The notes: generated from the letters alone by a model not told the origin. Counted from the stretch's first letter, positions 8,069-16,495 are shown. The stretch: 64,000 nt of DNA from Streptomyces sp. NBC_01298 (GCF_035978755.1 NZ_CP108414.1:1488001-1552000), one strand, 5' to 3'. Made by a program: numbers and translations.

Positions 8069-11017
8069 ATGGGAGATCTGCTCGCCTTCGTACTGAGCGG
8101 TCTGGTGTCCGGCGCCCTGTACGCACTGCTCGCCACCGGGCTGGTGCTGTCGTACTCGGCGTCCGGGCTGTTCAACTTCGCGCATGGGGCCACCGCCTAC
8201 CTCTGCGCGCTCACCTTCTACGAACTGCACTCCGGGCTCGGCTGGCCGGCCGTCCCGGCGGCGCTGCTGGTGGTCCTCGTGCTGGCGCCCGGGCTCGGAT
8301 GGGCGCTGGACCGGCTGATGTTCCGGCGGCTCGCACGGGTCGGCGAGACGGCGCAGATCGTGGCCACCATCGGGCTCCTGGTCGCCCTGCCGGCGGCCGG
8401 GCTGTGGACGGTGGAACTCCTGACCGACGCGGGAGCTCCGCTCAAGCCCGCGGAGAACCAGTTCGGGCTGCCGGGGGTCGGGCCGAGCCCGGCCACGTCC
8501 TGGCAGCTCACCGCCGACGTGGGCATCGACTCCGACCAGCTGATCACCTGGGTGGCCACGGCCCTGGTGGCGGTCGCCCTGTGGGTGCTGATGCGGCACA
8601 CCCGGCTGGGGCTGCGGCTGCGGGCCGCCGTCGACAACCGCTCGCTCACCGAGCTGCGCGGGATCGACGCCGACCGGCTGTCCTCGGTGGCGTGGATGAT
8701 CGCCTCCGGGCTGGCCGGGCTCGCGGGCGTCCTGGCGACCCCGCTGCTGGGGCTGTCCGCGCACGATTTCACGCTGTTCCTGTTCGTGTCGGCCACGGCG
8801 GCCGTCATCGGGCGGTTCGCCTCCGTCCCGCTCGCCTTCGCGGGCGGTCTGGGGCTCGGCGTCCTGCAGAACCTGGTCGTCGGCTACGCCTCCTTCGCCG
8901 ACTCCATCACCGGATTCAGGACGGCCGTGCCCTTCCTGATCCTGTTCGGGGGACTGCTCGTGCTCACCCGGCGGGCCCGCGCCGCCGGGACCGCCGCCGT
9001 GGACGTGGCCGCGCCCGACCATCTGGCCGGGGCGACGTGGGTGCGGCGGTGGGGGGTGTGGGCCGCGGGCGCGGTCCTGCTCGCCACGGCCTTCTACACC
9101 GTGACCACCCCCTTCTGGAGCGGGCTCCTCGCCCAGGGGCTCGCGCTGGCCCTGGTGTTCATGTCCTTCACCGTGGTCACCGGACTCGGCGCGATGGTGT
9201 CCCTGGCCCAGGGCACCTTCGTGACCGGGGCGGCTCTGGTCGCCGGACTGCTGATGAGCCGCGGGTGGCCGTTCATCGCGGCGCTGGCGGTCGGCACGTG
9301 CGTGGCCGCCGTCCTGGGAGCCCTGGTCGCGCTGCCCGCGCTACGCCTCGGCGGGCGCTCCCTGGCGCTGGCGACGCTGGCCCTGGCCTTCCTGGCGGAC
9401 CAGGTGCTCTTCCAGATGCGGTGGCTGCGCAACGGCGACTCCGGGTGGTCCGTTCCGCGTCCCGTCATCGGGCCGGTGGATCTGTCCGACGACCGGGCGC
9501 TGGGGGTGGCGCTGGTCCTCCTGGTCGCGGCGGTCGCCGCCGGGCTGAGCGCGCTGCGGGGCTCCCCCTCGGGCCGGGCGATGCTCGCCGTACGGTCGGC
9601 TCCCGCGGCCGCGATGGCCTCCGGGGTGTCCGTGCTGCGCACCAAGCTGCTGCTGTTCACGCTGTCGGCGGGGCTGGCCGGCTTCGGGGGCGTCATGTAC
9701 GCCTCGTACAACACCCGCATCACGGCCACGGACTTCACGGCGATGACCGGGCTGGTGTGGCTGGCGGTGGTCGTCGCGGCGGGCGTGCGCAGGCCGCAGT
9801 ACGCGGTGGTGGCGGGGCTGGTCTTCGCCGTCGCTCCGCGGGTGATGGCGGACTACGTGACGGAGTCGGCGCACCTGCCGGTGATCCTGTTCGGCCTGGC
9901 GGGGTTGGCCCTGGCCAACGATCCCGACGGGTATTGCGCGGCGGTGCCGGTGCGGCTCGCGCGGCGTCGGGCGGGTTCCCGGGCGGGTGCCGCCGCCTTG
10001 GCCCCGGCCGGGGCCGGGGCCGGGGCCGGGGCCGGGGCCGGGGCCGAGGCCGGGGCCGAGGCCGGGCCTGCGCCCGGGCCCATGCCTGCGGCCCGGGGCG
10101 TCGGCAAGGCCGGGGCCGGCACTGTTCCCGCGGCCCGGGCCGGCGGCAAGGCCGGGGGTACTGTTCCCGCGGCCCGGGCCGGCGGTGGGGTCGGGGTGGG
10201 CCCTGCGGGGCTTTCCCCCACCCCGCCCCTTCCCGAAACCGGGGCTCCGCCCCGGGCCCCTTCGGGGGCTCCGCCCCCGAACCCCCGCTCCTCAAACGCC
10301 GGAGGGGCTGAATTGCCCGCAGCCGCGCCCGCCCTGGAGCTGCGCGGCGTCACCGCCGGGTACGACGGCGGGCTCGTGTTGCACGGCGTCGACCTCGTCG
10401 TGCGGCGCGGCGAGATCCTCGCCGTGCTCGGGCCCAACGGGGCCGGGAAGAGCACCGCCTGCCGGGTGGCGGCCGGGGCGCTGCCGGTCGCCGGCGGGAC
10501 CGTGCTCGTCGGCGGGCGGGACGCCACGCGGGACGGCGCGGTGGGCCGCTCCCGGGCCGGGGTGCTGCTGGCGCCCGAGGGCCGGGGCATCTTCCCCTCG
10601 CTCAGCATCGAGGAGAACCTCGCCCTCTACCTGCGGGACGCGGCCGAACGCGACGCCGTCTACGACCGGTTTCCCCGGCTCCGCGAGCGGCGTACGGTCC
10701 CCGCCGGGTCGTTGTCCGGCGGGGAGCAGCAGATGCTGGCGCTCGCACCGCTGTTGCAGCGGCCGCCCGGGGTGCTGATCGCGGACGAGCCCTCCCTCGG
10801 GCTCGCCCCGCGCGTGGTGGACGAGGTGTACGGGCTGCTCATGGAGCTCCGCGCCGCCGGGACCGCGTTGCTGCTCGTGGAGGAGAAGGCGGCCGAGATC
10901 CTCGGGATCGCCGACACCGTCGCCTACCTCGCGCAGGGCCGGGTCTCCTGGTGCGGCCCGCGCTCCGAGGTGGAGGCGGACCGGCTGACCGAGGCCTACC
11001 TGGGGATGGCGACATGA
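8069..11017 (+). CDS. LivH-LivM-LivF fusion: ABC permease, permease and ATPase in one chain
   Basis: A 982-residue fusion of three parts that are usually separate subunits of a branched-chain amino-acid ABC importer. Residues 1 to about 305 are a LivH-type permease, about 320-625 a LivM-type permease (DPDGYCAAVPVRLARRR ends it), and about 750-982 a LivF-type ATPase with Walker A GPNGAGKS (788-795), signature LSGGEQQM and Walker B VLIADEP. Between them, residues about 640-745 are a Gly/Ala/Pro linker: first a GGGGCC-repeat tract, then a stretch that matches a recurrent intergenic repeat. The ORF is unbroken. ATP is bound in the cytoplasm. Permease-ATPase fusions of this kind are known in Streptomyces, but the linker seems enlarged. 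Its stop overlaps the next start by ATGA. Confidence 0.9.
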   Translation: MGDLLAFVLSGLVSGALYALLATGLVLSYSASGLFNFAHGATAYLCALTFYELHSGLGWPAVPAALLVVLVLAPGLGWALDRLMFRRLARVGETAQIVATIGLLVALPAAGLWTVELLTDAGAPLKPAENQFGLPGVGPSPATSWQLTADVGIDSDQLITWVATALVAVALWVLMRHTRLGLRLRAAVDNRSLTELRGIDADRLSSVAWMIASGLAGLAGVLATPLLGLSAHDFTLFLFVSATAAVIGRFASVPLAFAGGLGLGVLQNLVVGYASFADSITGFRTAVPFLILFGGLLVLTRRARAAGTAAVDVAAPDHLAGATWVRRWGVWAAGAVLLATAFYTVTTPFWSGLLAQGLALALVFMSFTVVTGLGAMVSLAQGTFVTGAALVAGLLMSRGWPFIAALAVGTCVAAVLGALVALPALRLGGRSLALATLALAFLADQVLFQMRWLRNGDSGWSVPRPVIGPVDLSDDRALGVALVLLVAAVAAGLSALRGSPSGRAMLAVRSAPAAAMASGVSVLRTKLLLFTLSAGLAGFGGVMYASYNTRITATDFTAMTGLVWLAVVVAAGVRRPQYAVVAGLVFAVAPRVMADYVTESAHLPVILFGLAGLALANDPDGYCAAVPVRLARRRAGSRAGAAALAPAGAGAGAGAGAGAEAGAEAGPAPGPMPAARGVGKAGAGTVPAARAGGKAGGTVPAARAGGGVGVGPAGLSPTPPLPETGAPPRAPSGAPPPNPRSSNAGGAELPAAAPALELRGVTAGYDGGLVLHGVDLVVRRGEILAVLGPNGAGKSTACRVAAGALPVAGGTVLVGGRDATRDGAVGRSRAGVLLAPEGRGIFPSLSIEENLALYLRDAAERDAVYDRFPRLRERRTVPAGSLSGGEQQMLALAPLLQRPPGVLIADEPSLGLAPRVVDEVYGLLMELRAAGTALLLVEEKAAEILGIADTVAYLAQGRVSWCGPRSEVEADRLTEAYLGMAT
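10004..10066 (+). repeat. GGGGCC hexanucleotide tract inside the fusion linker
   Basis: About ten GGGGCC or GGCCGA units in frame encode a run of Gly-Ala dipeptides with two Glu substitutions. It is a microsatellite-type expansion in the flexible linker of the Liv fusion, residues about 647-666. Confidence 0.85.
10202..10311 (-). repeat. Recurrent Streptomyces-type intergenic repeat, copy 1, inside a coding region
   Basis: Read on the minus strand it runs from TCAGCCCCTCCGGCGTTTGA through GAGCGGGGGTTCGGGGGCGG and GGGGCGGAGCCCCGG hairpins to AGCCCCGCAGG. The same order of blocks occurs at 35771-35876. I know this kind of element from memory as very common between Streptomyces genes; here it lies in the translated linker of the Liv fusion, residues about 711-748, without stop codons. 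Confidence 0.8.
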
Positions 11018-11787
11018 GAGAGGACCCCTATGTGCTCGAGGCCCGTGGCATCAGTGTCCGGTTCGGCGGGGTCAGGGCGCTGACGGGCGTGGACCTGGGG
11101 ATCCGGGCCGGCGAGGTGTGCGGGCTGATCGGGCCGAACGGGGCCGGGAAGACCACCCTGTTCGACGTGCTGTCCGGGATCCGGCGGCCCGACCAGGGCC
11201 GGATGCTGCTCGACGGGGTGGACGTCACCCGGCGCTCCCCCGTCTGGCGGGCCCGGCACGGGATGCGCCGGACCTTCCAGCGCCAGCAGTTGTTCGGGCA
11301 GCTCAGCGTGGCCGACAACGTCCTGGTCGCGCAGGAGTGGCGGGGCGGGGGCGGCGGTCTCGCGGCCGATCTGGTCGCCTCGCCCTCCCGGCGCCGCCGG
11401 GAGCGGGAGCGGCGGGAGCGGGCCGCGCGGGTGCTGGCCGACTGCGGCATCGGCGCGCTCGGGGACTCGTACGCCGGCGGGCTGCCGGTGGGGCGGGCCC
11501 GGATGGTCGAGCTGGCCCGCGCCGTGGCCGATCCGCCCCGGGTGCTGCTCCTGGACGAGCCCGCGTCGGGCATGTCCGCGCCCGAACGCGAGCAGCTGGC
11601 GGCCGTCGTGCGCCGGCTCGCCGGGGAGGAGGGCTGCGCGGTACTGCTGGTCGAGCACAACGTGGCCTTCGTGATGGACCTCTGCACCCGGGTGGTCGTC
11701 CTGGACCTGGGCACCGTGCTCGCCGAGGGCACGGCCGCCGAGGTACGGGCCGACCCGCTGGTCCGGGAGGCGTACCTGGGGGCGTAG
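11014..11787 (+). CDS. Branched-chain amino-acid type ABC transporter ATPase, LivG-like
   Basis: A 257-residue ATPase, the second nucleotide-binding subunit of the importer. Walker A is GPNGAGKTT near residue 40, the Q-loop falls in RRTFQRQQLFGQLSV, Walker B is VLLLDEPASGMS and the H-loop VEHNVAF. The signature segment reads GGLPVGRARMVELARA, in place of the usual LSxGQQR, as is common in LivG proteins (YGxxR type). ATG at 11014 overlaps the stop of the fusion (ATGA), so translation is probably coupled. A frame extension to 10951 lies inside the upstream gene and is not used. It pairs with the LivF domain of the fusion to power import. Confidence 0.93.
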   Translation: MREDPYVLEARGISVRFGGVRALTGVDLGIRAGEVCGLIGPNGAGKTTLFDVLSGIRRPDQGRMLLDGVDVTRRSPVWRARHGMRRTFQRQQLFGQLSVADNVLVAQEWRGGGGGLAADLVASPSRRRRERERRERAARVLADCGIGALGDSYAGGLPVGRARMVELARAVADPPRVLLLDEPASGMSAPEREQLAAVVRRLAGEEGCAVLLVEHNVAFVMDLCTRVVVLDLGTVLAEGTAAEVRADPLVREAYLGA

Positions 11788-11800
11788 GGCCACGGGCCCG

Positions 11801-11853
11801 TTCCTGTTCCCGTTCCTGTCCCTGCTCCTGCTCCTGCTCCTGTCCCTGTCCTG
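11801..11853 (+). repeat. Degenerate CCTGTT/CCTGCT hexamer tract
   Basis: Nine or so pyrimidine-rich hexamers (CCTGTT, CCCGTT, CCTGTC, CCTGCT) follow the end of the transporter operon, giving strong strand asymmetry. No hairpin of terminator form is seen in it. Confidence 0.7.
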
Positions 11854-11955
11854 TTTCCGCCGTATGAATTCACCCGTACGGCGGGAATAGGCCACACCGG
11901 GGCCCGGTTGTCGCCGGTCGTACAGCACCAGCGACGACCAGAGGGAACGACCGAC

Positions 11956-12804
11956 GTGAACCAGGTCCCCGGCATCAAGCTCAACAACGGCACGCTCATG
12001 CCCCAGCTCGGCTACGGCGTCTGGCAGGTTCCGGACGCCGAGGCGGAACAGGCCGTCCGGACCGCACTGGAAGCGGGCTACCGCAGCATCGACACGGCCG
12101 CGATCTACGGCAACGAGGAGGGCACCGGCAAGGCCATCGCCTCCGCCGGTGTGCCGCGCGAGGAACTCTTCGTCACCACCAAGCTGTGGAACGGGAAGTC
12201 CGAGACCTGGGGCCGGGACAACGTGCTGCGCGAGTTCGACGCCTCGCTCGCCAAGCTGGGCCTCGACGAGATCGACCTGTACCTGATCCACTGGCCGCGC
12301 CCGATGCGCGACGACTTCCTCGCCATCTGGAAGACCTTCGAGGAGATCGCGGCGAGCGGCCGCGCCAAGGCCGTCGGCGTGTCCAACTTCCGTCCCGCCG
12401 ACCTGGAACGGCTCGGCGCCGAAAGCTCCCTGGTCCCGGCGGTGAACCAGATCGAGCTCCACCCGCTGCTCCCCCAGACCGAGCTGCGCGCCCTGCACGC
12501 GCGCCTGGGCATCGCCACCGAGGCCTGGTCCCCGCTCGGCCAGGGCAAGGACCTGCTCACCCTGCCCGCCGTCACCGCGATCGCCGCCAAGCACGGCCGC
12601 TCGGCCGCGCAGGTGGTCCTGCGCTGGCACCTCCAGCTGGGCAACGTGGTGATCCCGAAGTCCGTGACCCCGGCGCGCATCCGGGAGAACCTGGACGTCT
12701 TCGGCTTCGAGCTGGACGCCGCGGACGTGGCCGCGCTGGACGCGATCGGCGCGGACGGGGCGGGCCGCCGGATCGGTCCCGACCCGGCCGAGTTCGACTT
12801 CTGA
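11956..12804 (+). CDS. Aldo/keto reductase
   Basis: A 282-residue (alpha/beta)8-barrel NADPH-dependent carbonyl reductase of the 2,5-diketo-gluconate reductase type. The catalytic tetrad residues can be seen: Asp and Tyr in SIDTAAIYGNEEG (about residues 45-57), Lys in VTTKLWN, His in YLIHWPRP. The NADP-binding block VVIPKSVTPARIRENL lies near residue 236. GTG at 11956 is preferred because GAGGGA precedes it; a longer opening at 11908 has no site. The lectin gene follows 7 bases after its stop, suggesting a two-gene unit. The substrate is not predictable. Confidence 0.92.
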   Translation: MNQVPGIKLNNGTLMPQLGYGVWQVPDAEAEQAVRTALEAGYRSIDTAAIYGNEEGTGKAIASAGVPREELFVTTKLWNGKSETWGRDNVLREFDASLAKLGLDEIDLYLIHWPRPMRDDFLAIWKTFEEIAASGRAKAVGVSNFRPADLERLGAESSLVPAVNQIELHPLLPQTELRALHARLGIATEAWSPLGQGKDLLTLPAVTAIAAKHGRSAAQVVLRWHLQLGNVVIPKSVTPARIRENLDVFGFELDAADVAALDAIGADGAGRRIGPDPAEFDF

Positions 12805-12811
12805 GCCGCCG

Positions 12812-13279
12812 GTGAGCGAGCCCACGAGCGGGACGGCGAAAGAACCGGCGCGCGATACGCCGGAGGCGCCCGACGGCGTCTACCGGATCCGCAATGCCGC
12901 GAGCGGGCTGCTGCTGCAGGTCGAGAGCGGCAACCGGGTCCGGGTCGGGCCGGACGGCGAGCCGGCCGCGGCCAGGCAGTGGGAGATCACTCCGGTGCAC
13001 AGCGGCGGCGGGATCTTCCACCTGGTCAGCGTCCACAACGGCAAGCGGCTCGACGTCGCGAACGCCTCGACCGAGAGCGGATCCCGGGTCCAGGTGTGGA
13101 AGGCGAACGCCTTCGGGGCGCAGGAGTGGGTCGTGGAGGAGCACCTCGACGACCCCGGTGTGGTCTCGCTGATCGCCGCCATCAGCGGTCTGCCGCTGGA
13201 GGCGGACGCGGAGGGCGGGGCCCGGCAGTGCGAGGACACCGACTCCCCGGCACAGTGGTGGCGCCTGGAACCCGCCTGA
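12812..13279 (+). CDS. Ricin-type beta-trefoil lectin-domain protein without a signal peptide
   Basis: A 155-residue protein made almost wholly of one ricin-B beta-trefoil. The three subdomains show the repeat signature as RQWEI, QEWVV and AQWWRL, and GKRLDVANAST resembles the carbohydrate-binding loop. The first 20 residues (SEPTSGTAKEPARDTPEAPD) are polar and disordered, with no export signal, unlike most Streptomyces ricin domains attached to secreted hydrolases. GTG at 12812 lies 7 bases after the aldo/keto reductase stop, so the pair is probably one transcript. The ligand and the reason for a cytoplasmic location are unknown. Confidence 0.85.
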   Translation: MSEPTSGTAKEPARDTPEAPDGVYRIRNAASGLLLQVESGNRVRVGPDGEPAAARQWEITPVHSGGGIFHLVSVHNGKRLDVANASTESGSRVQVWKANAFGAQEWVVEEHLDDPGVVSLIAAISGLPLEADAEGGARQCEDTDSPAQWWRLEPA

Positions 13280-13386
13280 CGGACGGCGGGAAGCGGGCGC
13301 AGGGGCGACGGGCGGCGGGCGGCGGGCGGCGGAGAGCACGGGTGGCCGGCAGTCACCCGCCGCCCCTGCCTCGCCCACCCCGCCCG

Positions 13387-14145
13387 TCAGGCCCGTACGA
13401 AGCCGTGCAGCCGGTACGTCGGCTCCGCGCGCGGGGTGTCCGGTCCGGGCAGGGCTTCCAGCCGGTCCGCGAGTTCGCGCGGGGTGATGCCGCGCGGGTG
13501 GACCCGGGAGGCGTACCGTCCGGCGAGCAGCGCGGCGGCGGCCCCGCGCGGGGTGCGGCCCTGGCCGTGGCCGGTGAAGAGGGCTTCGCCGGCGGGGCGC
13601 AGGCCCACCGCCGCCGCATGGCCGGTGACGGCCTCGGCGGAGTCGGCGGGGGTCGCGGTGAGGTGCTCGGCGAGCACGGCGTCGATATCGCTGCCCACGT
13701 CGTGGGCAGCGGCCTTGTCGACCGTGGTGACGAACACCCCGCCGGGCCGCAGCACCCGCCCGGCCTCGGCGATCACGGCGGCCACCAGGCCCGGTGAACG
13801 CAGCAGGTGCAGCAGCCAGACCGCGCCCACCGCGTCGAGCGAGCCCGTGCGCAACGGCAGCCGGGTCCCGGAGGCCAGCACCACGGGGATCCCCCGGGAG
13901 CGCGCCATGGCGGCCATCCCGTACGAGGTGTCCGCGCCGAGGACGCGCAGCCCCGGGCGGGCGGCGGCGATGCGGGTGGTGACGATGCCCGTGCCGCAGC
14001 CGAGGTCGAGCAGGGTGCCGGTGTCCGGCGGGAGCAGGCCGAGGACCGCCGCTGCGGCGGCCTCGGCGCGCGGGACCCCGCCGCGGGTGGCGTCGTAGGC
14101 CTCGGCTTCGGCGTCGTAGTCGAGGAACGGTCGCGGCATGGGCAT
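13387..14145 (-). CDS. Class I SAM-dependent methyltransferase
   Basis: A 252-residue methyltransferase of the UbiE/methyltransferase-11 type. Motif I is LLDLGCGTGIVTTRIAA (about residues 45-61), the acidic end of beta-2 is GADTSYGMAAMAR, and motif IV-like LDAVGAVWLLHLL and post-motif RVLRPGGVFVTTVDK follow in order. ATG at 14145 has GGAAG eight bases upstream. The pterin dehydratase gene ends 19 bases before it on the same strand, suggesting an operon. The methyl acceptor is unknown; a link to pterins or aromatic metabolism would be speculation. Confidence 0.88.
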   Translation of the reverse strand: MPMPRPFLDYDAEAEAYDATRGGVPRAEAAAAAVLGLLPPDTGTLLDLGCGTGIVTTRIAAARPGLRVLGADTSYGMAAMARSRGIPVVLASGTRLPLRTGSLDAVGAVWLLHLLRSPGLVAAVIAEAGRVLRPGGVFVTTVDKAAAHDVGSDIDAVLAEHLTATPADSAEAVTGHAAAVGLRPAGEALFTGHGQGRTPRGAAAALLAGRYASRVHPRGITPRELADRLEALPGPDTPRAEPTYRLHGFVRA

Positions 14146-14164
14146 CAGGTGTGTGCTTCCGGGA

Positions 14165-14470
14165 TCAGGCGGCGCCGTGCGCGGGAGCCAGGGATTCGAC
14201 GCGCTCGGCGAGAGCGAAGTCGGCGTCGGTGACGGAGTCTCCGGCGTCGTGCGTGTTCACGGCCAGACGGACGGTGTTATAGCCGAGGGTGAGATCGGAG
14301 TGGTGGTTCAACTCATCTTGCACGCTTGCGATATGGCTGACCAGCGCGCTCGCCGCGAAGTGGCTGCCCAGCCGGTAGGTGCGGATGATGCGGTCGTCCT
14401 CGAAGGCCCAGCCGGGGAGCTCCCGCAGCCGGTCCTCGATCTCCTTCTGCGAAAGCGGCTCTCTCGACAT
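14165..14470 (-). CDS. 4a-hydroxytetrahydrobiopterin dehydratase (pterin-4-alpha-carbinolamine dehydratase)
   Basis: A 101-residue protein of the PCD/DCoH family, which dehydrates 4a-hydroxytetrahydropterin in pterin recycling. The signature is clear: ELNHHSDLTLGYNTVRLAV (about residues 53-71), including the catalytic histidine pair, then NTHDAGDSVTDADFALAERV. ATG at 14470 is preceded by GGAAGGAGT; an opening at 14617 would add 49 residues of low-complexity sequence and is rejected. It heads the unit with the methyltransferase. Upstream are three 9-bp iterons and a TTGAC/GTCAA dyad. Confidence 0.92.
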   Translation of the reverse strand: MSREPLSQKEIEDRLRELPGWAFEDDRIIRTYRLGSHFAASALVSHIASVQDELNHHSDLTLGYNTVRLAVNTHDAGDSVTDADFALAERVESLAPAHGAA

Positions 14471-14487
14471 CCGCAGACTCCTTCCCC

Positions 14488-14514
14488 GTACACGAAGTAC
14501 ACGACGTACACGAC
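14488..14514. repeat. Three 9-bp iterons GTACACGAN
   Basis: GTACACGAA, GTACACGAC and GTACACGAC stand head to tail at 14488, 14497 and 14506, in the leader of the pterin dehydratase gene, 18 bases from its start. They could be regulator-binding iterons. Confidence 0.65.
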
Positions 14515-14518
14515 TGCC

Positions 14519-14545
14519 CGATTGACCTGACGTGGAGTCAAGGTT
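14519..14545. promoter_or_regulatory. Candidate MerR-type operator, TTGAC...GTCAA dyad
   Basis: TTGACCTGACGTGGAGTCAA (14522-14541) has inverted TTGAC/GTCAA arms around an ACGT core, the look of sites bound by MerR-family activators between -35 and -10. It lies in the 219-bp divergent region between the pterin dehydratase and the flavoprotein. No MerR gene is in the window. Confidence 0.4.
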
Positions 14546-14652
14546 CCCACAGCCTGGGCCGGAGGGAGGGTTTCGCGCCATAGTGCGTGCGGGTACTTCC
14601 GCGCCTTCCGTGACCATCGCGCCGCCCCTATGCTCCTGCGCCGGACGTGACT

Positions 14653-14667
14653 GTTACCGCTGGTAAC
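14653..14667. promoter_or_regulatory. Perfect dyad GTTACC-GCT-GGTAAC before the flavoprotein gene
   Basis: Six-bp perfect arms with a 3-bp centre, ending 22 bases before the GTG start of the amine oxidase-like gene. Size and position fit an operator for a dimeric repressor such as a TetR or GntR protein. Confidence 0.5.
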
Positions 14668-14689
14668 TGACGATCGAGGGAGCATCTAC

Positions 14690-16495
14690 GTGACGCGCAC
14701 AGGAAACTCCAGGCGCACCTTCATCACGGGGGCCGCCGCCACCGCGGGCGCGTTATCGGCCGCCGGGATCCTCCCGGCCACGGCCGAGGCCACCACCACC
14801 GGAGCCGCCACCGCCGGACCCGCCGCGGCCGGCCAGGCGCGCCGGGTGGCCGTCCTCGGCGGCGGGGTCGCCGGTCTCACCGCCGCGCACGAGCTGGCCG
14901 AGCGCGGCTACGCCGTCACCGTGTACGAGCGCCGGGCGCTCGGCGGCAAGGCGCGCAGCATGGACGTCCCCGGCAGCGCCCGGGGCGGCCGCCGCCCGCT
15001 CCCCGCCGAGCACGGCTTCCGCTTCATCCCGGGGATCTACCACAACCTGCCGGACACGATGCGGCGCATCCCCTTCCCCGGCAACGCCAACGGGGTCTGG
15101 GACAACCTGGTCGCCCCGCGCGAGATGATGTTCGCCCGGGCGGCCGGCCGCGAGGACCTGCGCGCACCCATCCCCTGGCCGGAACGCTCCCCCGCCGAGC
15201 TGACCCCCGACGAGCTGCGCCGGGCCCTCACCGGCATCCTCCAGTCGCTGGTCCGCCTCCCGCTCCACGAGACGGCCTACTTCGTCGACCGCGCCCTGGT
15301 CTTCCTCACCAGCTGCGACCAGCGGCGCGACGAGCAGTGGGAGCGCACCCCGTGGTGGGAGTTCACCCGGGCCGCCCGGATGTCGAGCGAGTACCAGCGG
15401 ATCCTCGCCATCGGCGTCACCCGCAACATCGTGGCCACCAAGGCGGAGGAGGCCTCGACCCGCACCGTCGGCACGCTCGGCGAGGCCTTCGTCTTCAACC
15501 TGCTGGGCCGCGGCGCCGACGGCCCGCCGGACCGGATCCTGAACCTGCCCACCAACGAGGCGTGGATCGACCCGTGGGAGGCCCATCTGCGCACGCTGGG
15601 CGTGGAGTTCAGGATCGGCTGGACGGTGCGCGAGGTGCGGTACGGGGACGGCCGCGTGAGCGGGGTCCTCGTCGAGGACCCCGCCGGAGCCACCCGGACG
15701 GTCACCGCCGACCACTACGTCAGCGCCCTGCCGGTCGAACACGCCCGCCGCACCTGGAGTCCGGCGCTGCGCGCGGCCGATCCGATGCTCGGGCGGTGCG
15801 ACCTGCTGCAGACGGACTGGATGACCGGCATCCAGTTCTACCTGACCGAGCGCGCTCCCCTGGTGCACGGCCACCTCAACTGCATCGACTCCCCCTGGTC
15901 GTTGACGGCGATCCAGCAGGCCGAGCACTGGCCGTCGCGGGACTTCCCCGCCGACTACGGGGACGGCGCGGCCGTGGACTGCCTGTCGGTGGACATCTCC
16001 GAGTGGGACAAGCCCGGGATCCTCTACGGGAAGACGGCCAAGCAGTGCACCCGCGAGGAGGTCGCCCGCGAGGTGTGGGCGCAGCTGAAGGCCTCGCTCA
16101 ACGACACCGGGAAGACCCTGCTGTCGGACGGAAAGCTGCACTCGTGGTTCCTGGACCCGGGGGTGGACGGGCTCGGCACGCCCCGTCCGACCAACCAGGA
16201 CGAGCTGCTGATCCACCCGACCGGGACCTTCCACAACCGGCCGAGCGCCGGCACCCGGATCCCGAACTTCTTCCTCAGCGGGGACTACGTGTCCGTCGAC
16301 ATCGACCTGGCGACGATGGAAGGGGCCAACGCCTCGGCCCGTGCGGCCGTCAACTCCCTCTTGGACAGGGATGGTTCACCGGCCACCCGGTGCACGGTGC
16401 GGGGGCTCTACCGGGCCCCCGAGGTGGAGTCCGCCAAGCGGCACGACCTGTGGCGCTACCGTCTCGGCCTGCGGAACGTGTTCGACGTGGGGTAA
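14690..16495 (+). CDS. Tat-exported FAD-dependent amine oxidase/desaturase-like protein
   Basis: A 601-residue flavoprotein of the NAD(P)-binding amine oxidase/phytoene desaturase superfamily. The N-terminus carries a twin-arginine signal, SRRTFITGAAATAGALSAAG, with probable cleavage near residue 35, so it should be folded with its cofactor and exported. The dinucleotide loop is RRVAVLGGGVAGLTAAHEL (about residues 50-68), followed by YERRALGGKARSM. Near the C-terminus, FFLSGDYVSVDIDLATMEGA is the second FAD block. GTG at 14690 follows GAGGGAG. A GTTACC/GGTAAC dyad lies just upstream. Resemblance is to HpnE-like or desaturase-like enzymes; the substrate is not known. Confidence 0.87.
   Translation: MTRTGNSRRTFITGAAATAGALSAAGILPATAEATTTGAATAGPAAAGQARRVAVLGGGVAGLTAAHELAERGYAVTVYERRALGGKARSMDVPGSARGGRRPLPAEHGFRFIPGIYHNLPDTMRRIPFPGNANGVWDNLVAPREMMFARAAGREDLRAPIPWPERSPAELTPDELRRALTGILQSLVRLPLHETAYFVDRALVFLTSCDQRRDEQWERTPWWEFTRAARMSSEYQRILAIGVTRNIVATKAEEASTRTVGTLGEAFVFNLLGRGADGPPDRILNLPTNEAWIDPWEAHLRTLGVEFRIGWTVREVRYGDGRVSGVLVEDPAGATRTVTADHYVSALPVEHARRTWSPALRAADPMLGRCDLLQTDWMTGIQFYLTERAPLVHGHLNCIDSPWSLTAIQQAEHWPSRDFPADYGDGAAVDCLSVDISEWDKPGILYGKTAKQCTREEVAREVWAQLKASLNDTGKTLLSDGKLHSWFLDPGVDGLGTPRPTNQDELLIHPTGTFHNRPSAGTRIPNFFLSGDYVSVDIDLATMEGANASARAAVNSLLDRDGSPATRCTVRGLYRAPEVESAKRHDLWRYRLGLRNVFDVG

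Noticed and set aside
10951..11013. Extended start for the LivG-like ATPase
   Set aside because: The extra residues lie inside the upstream gene; ATG 11014 overlaps its stop and starts the conserved core.
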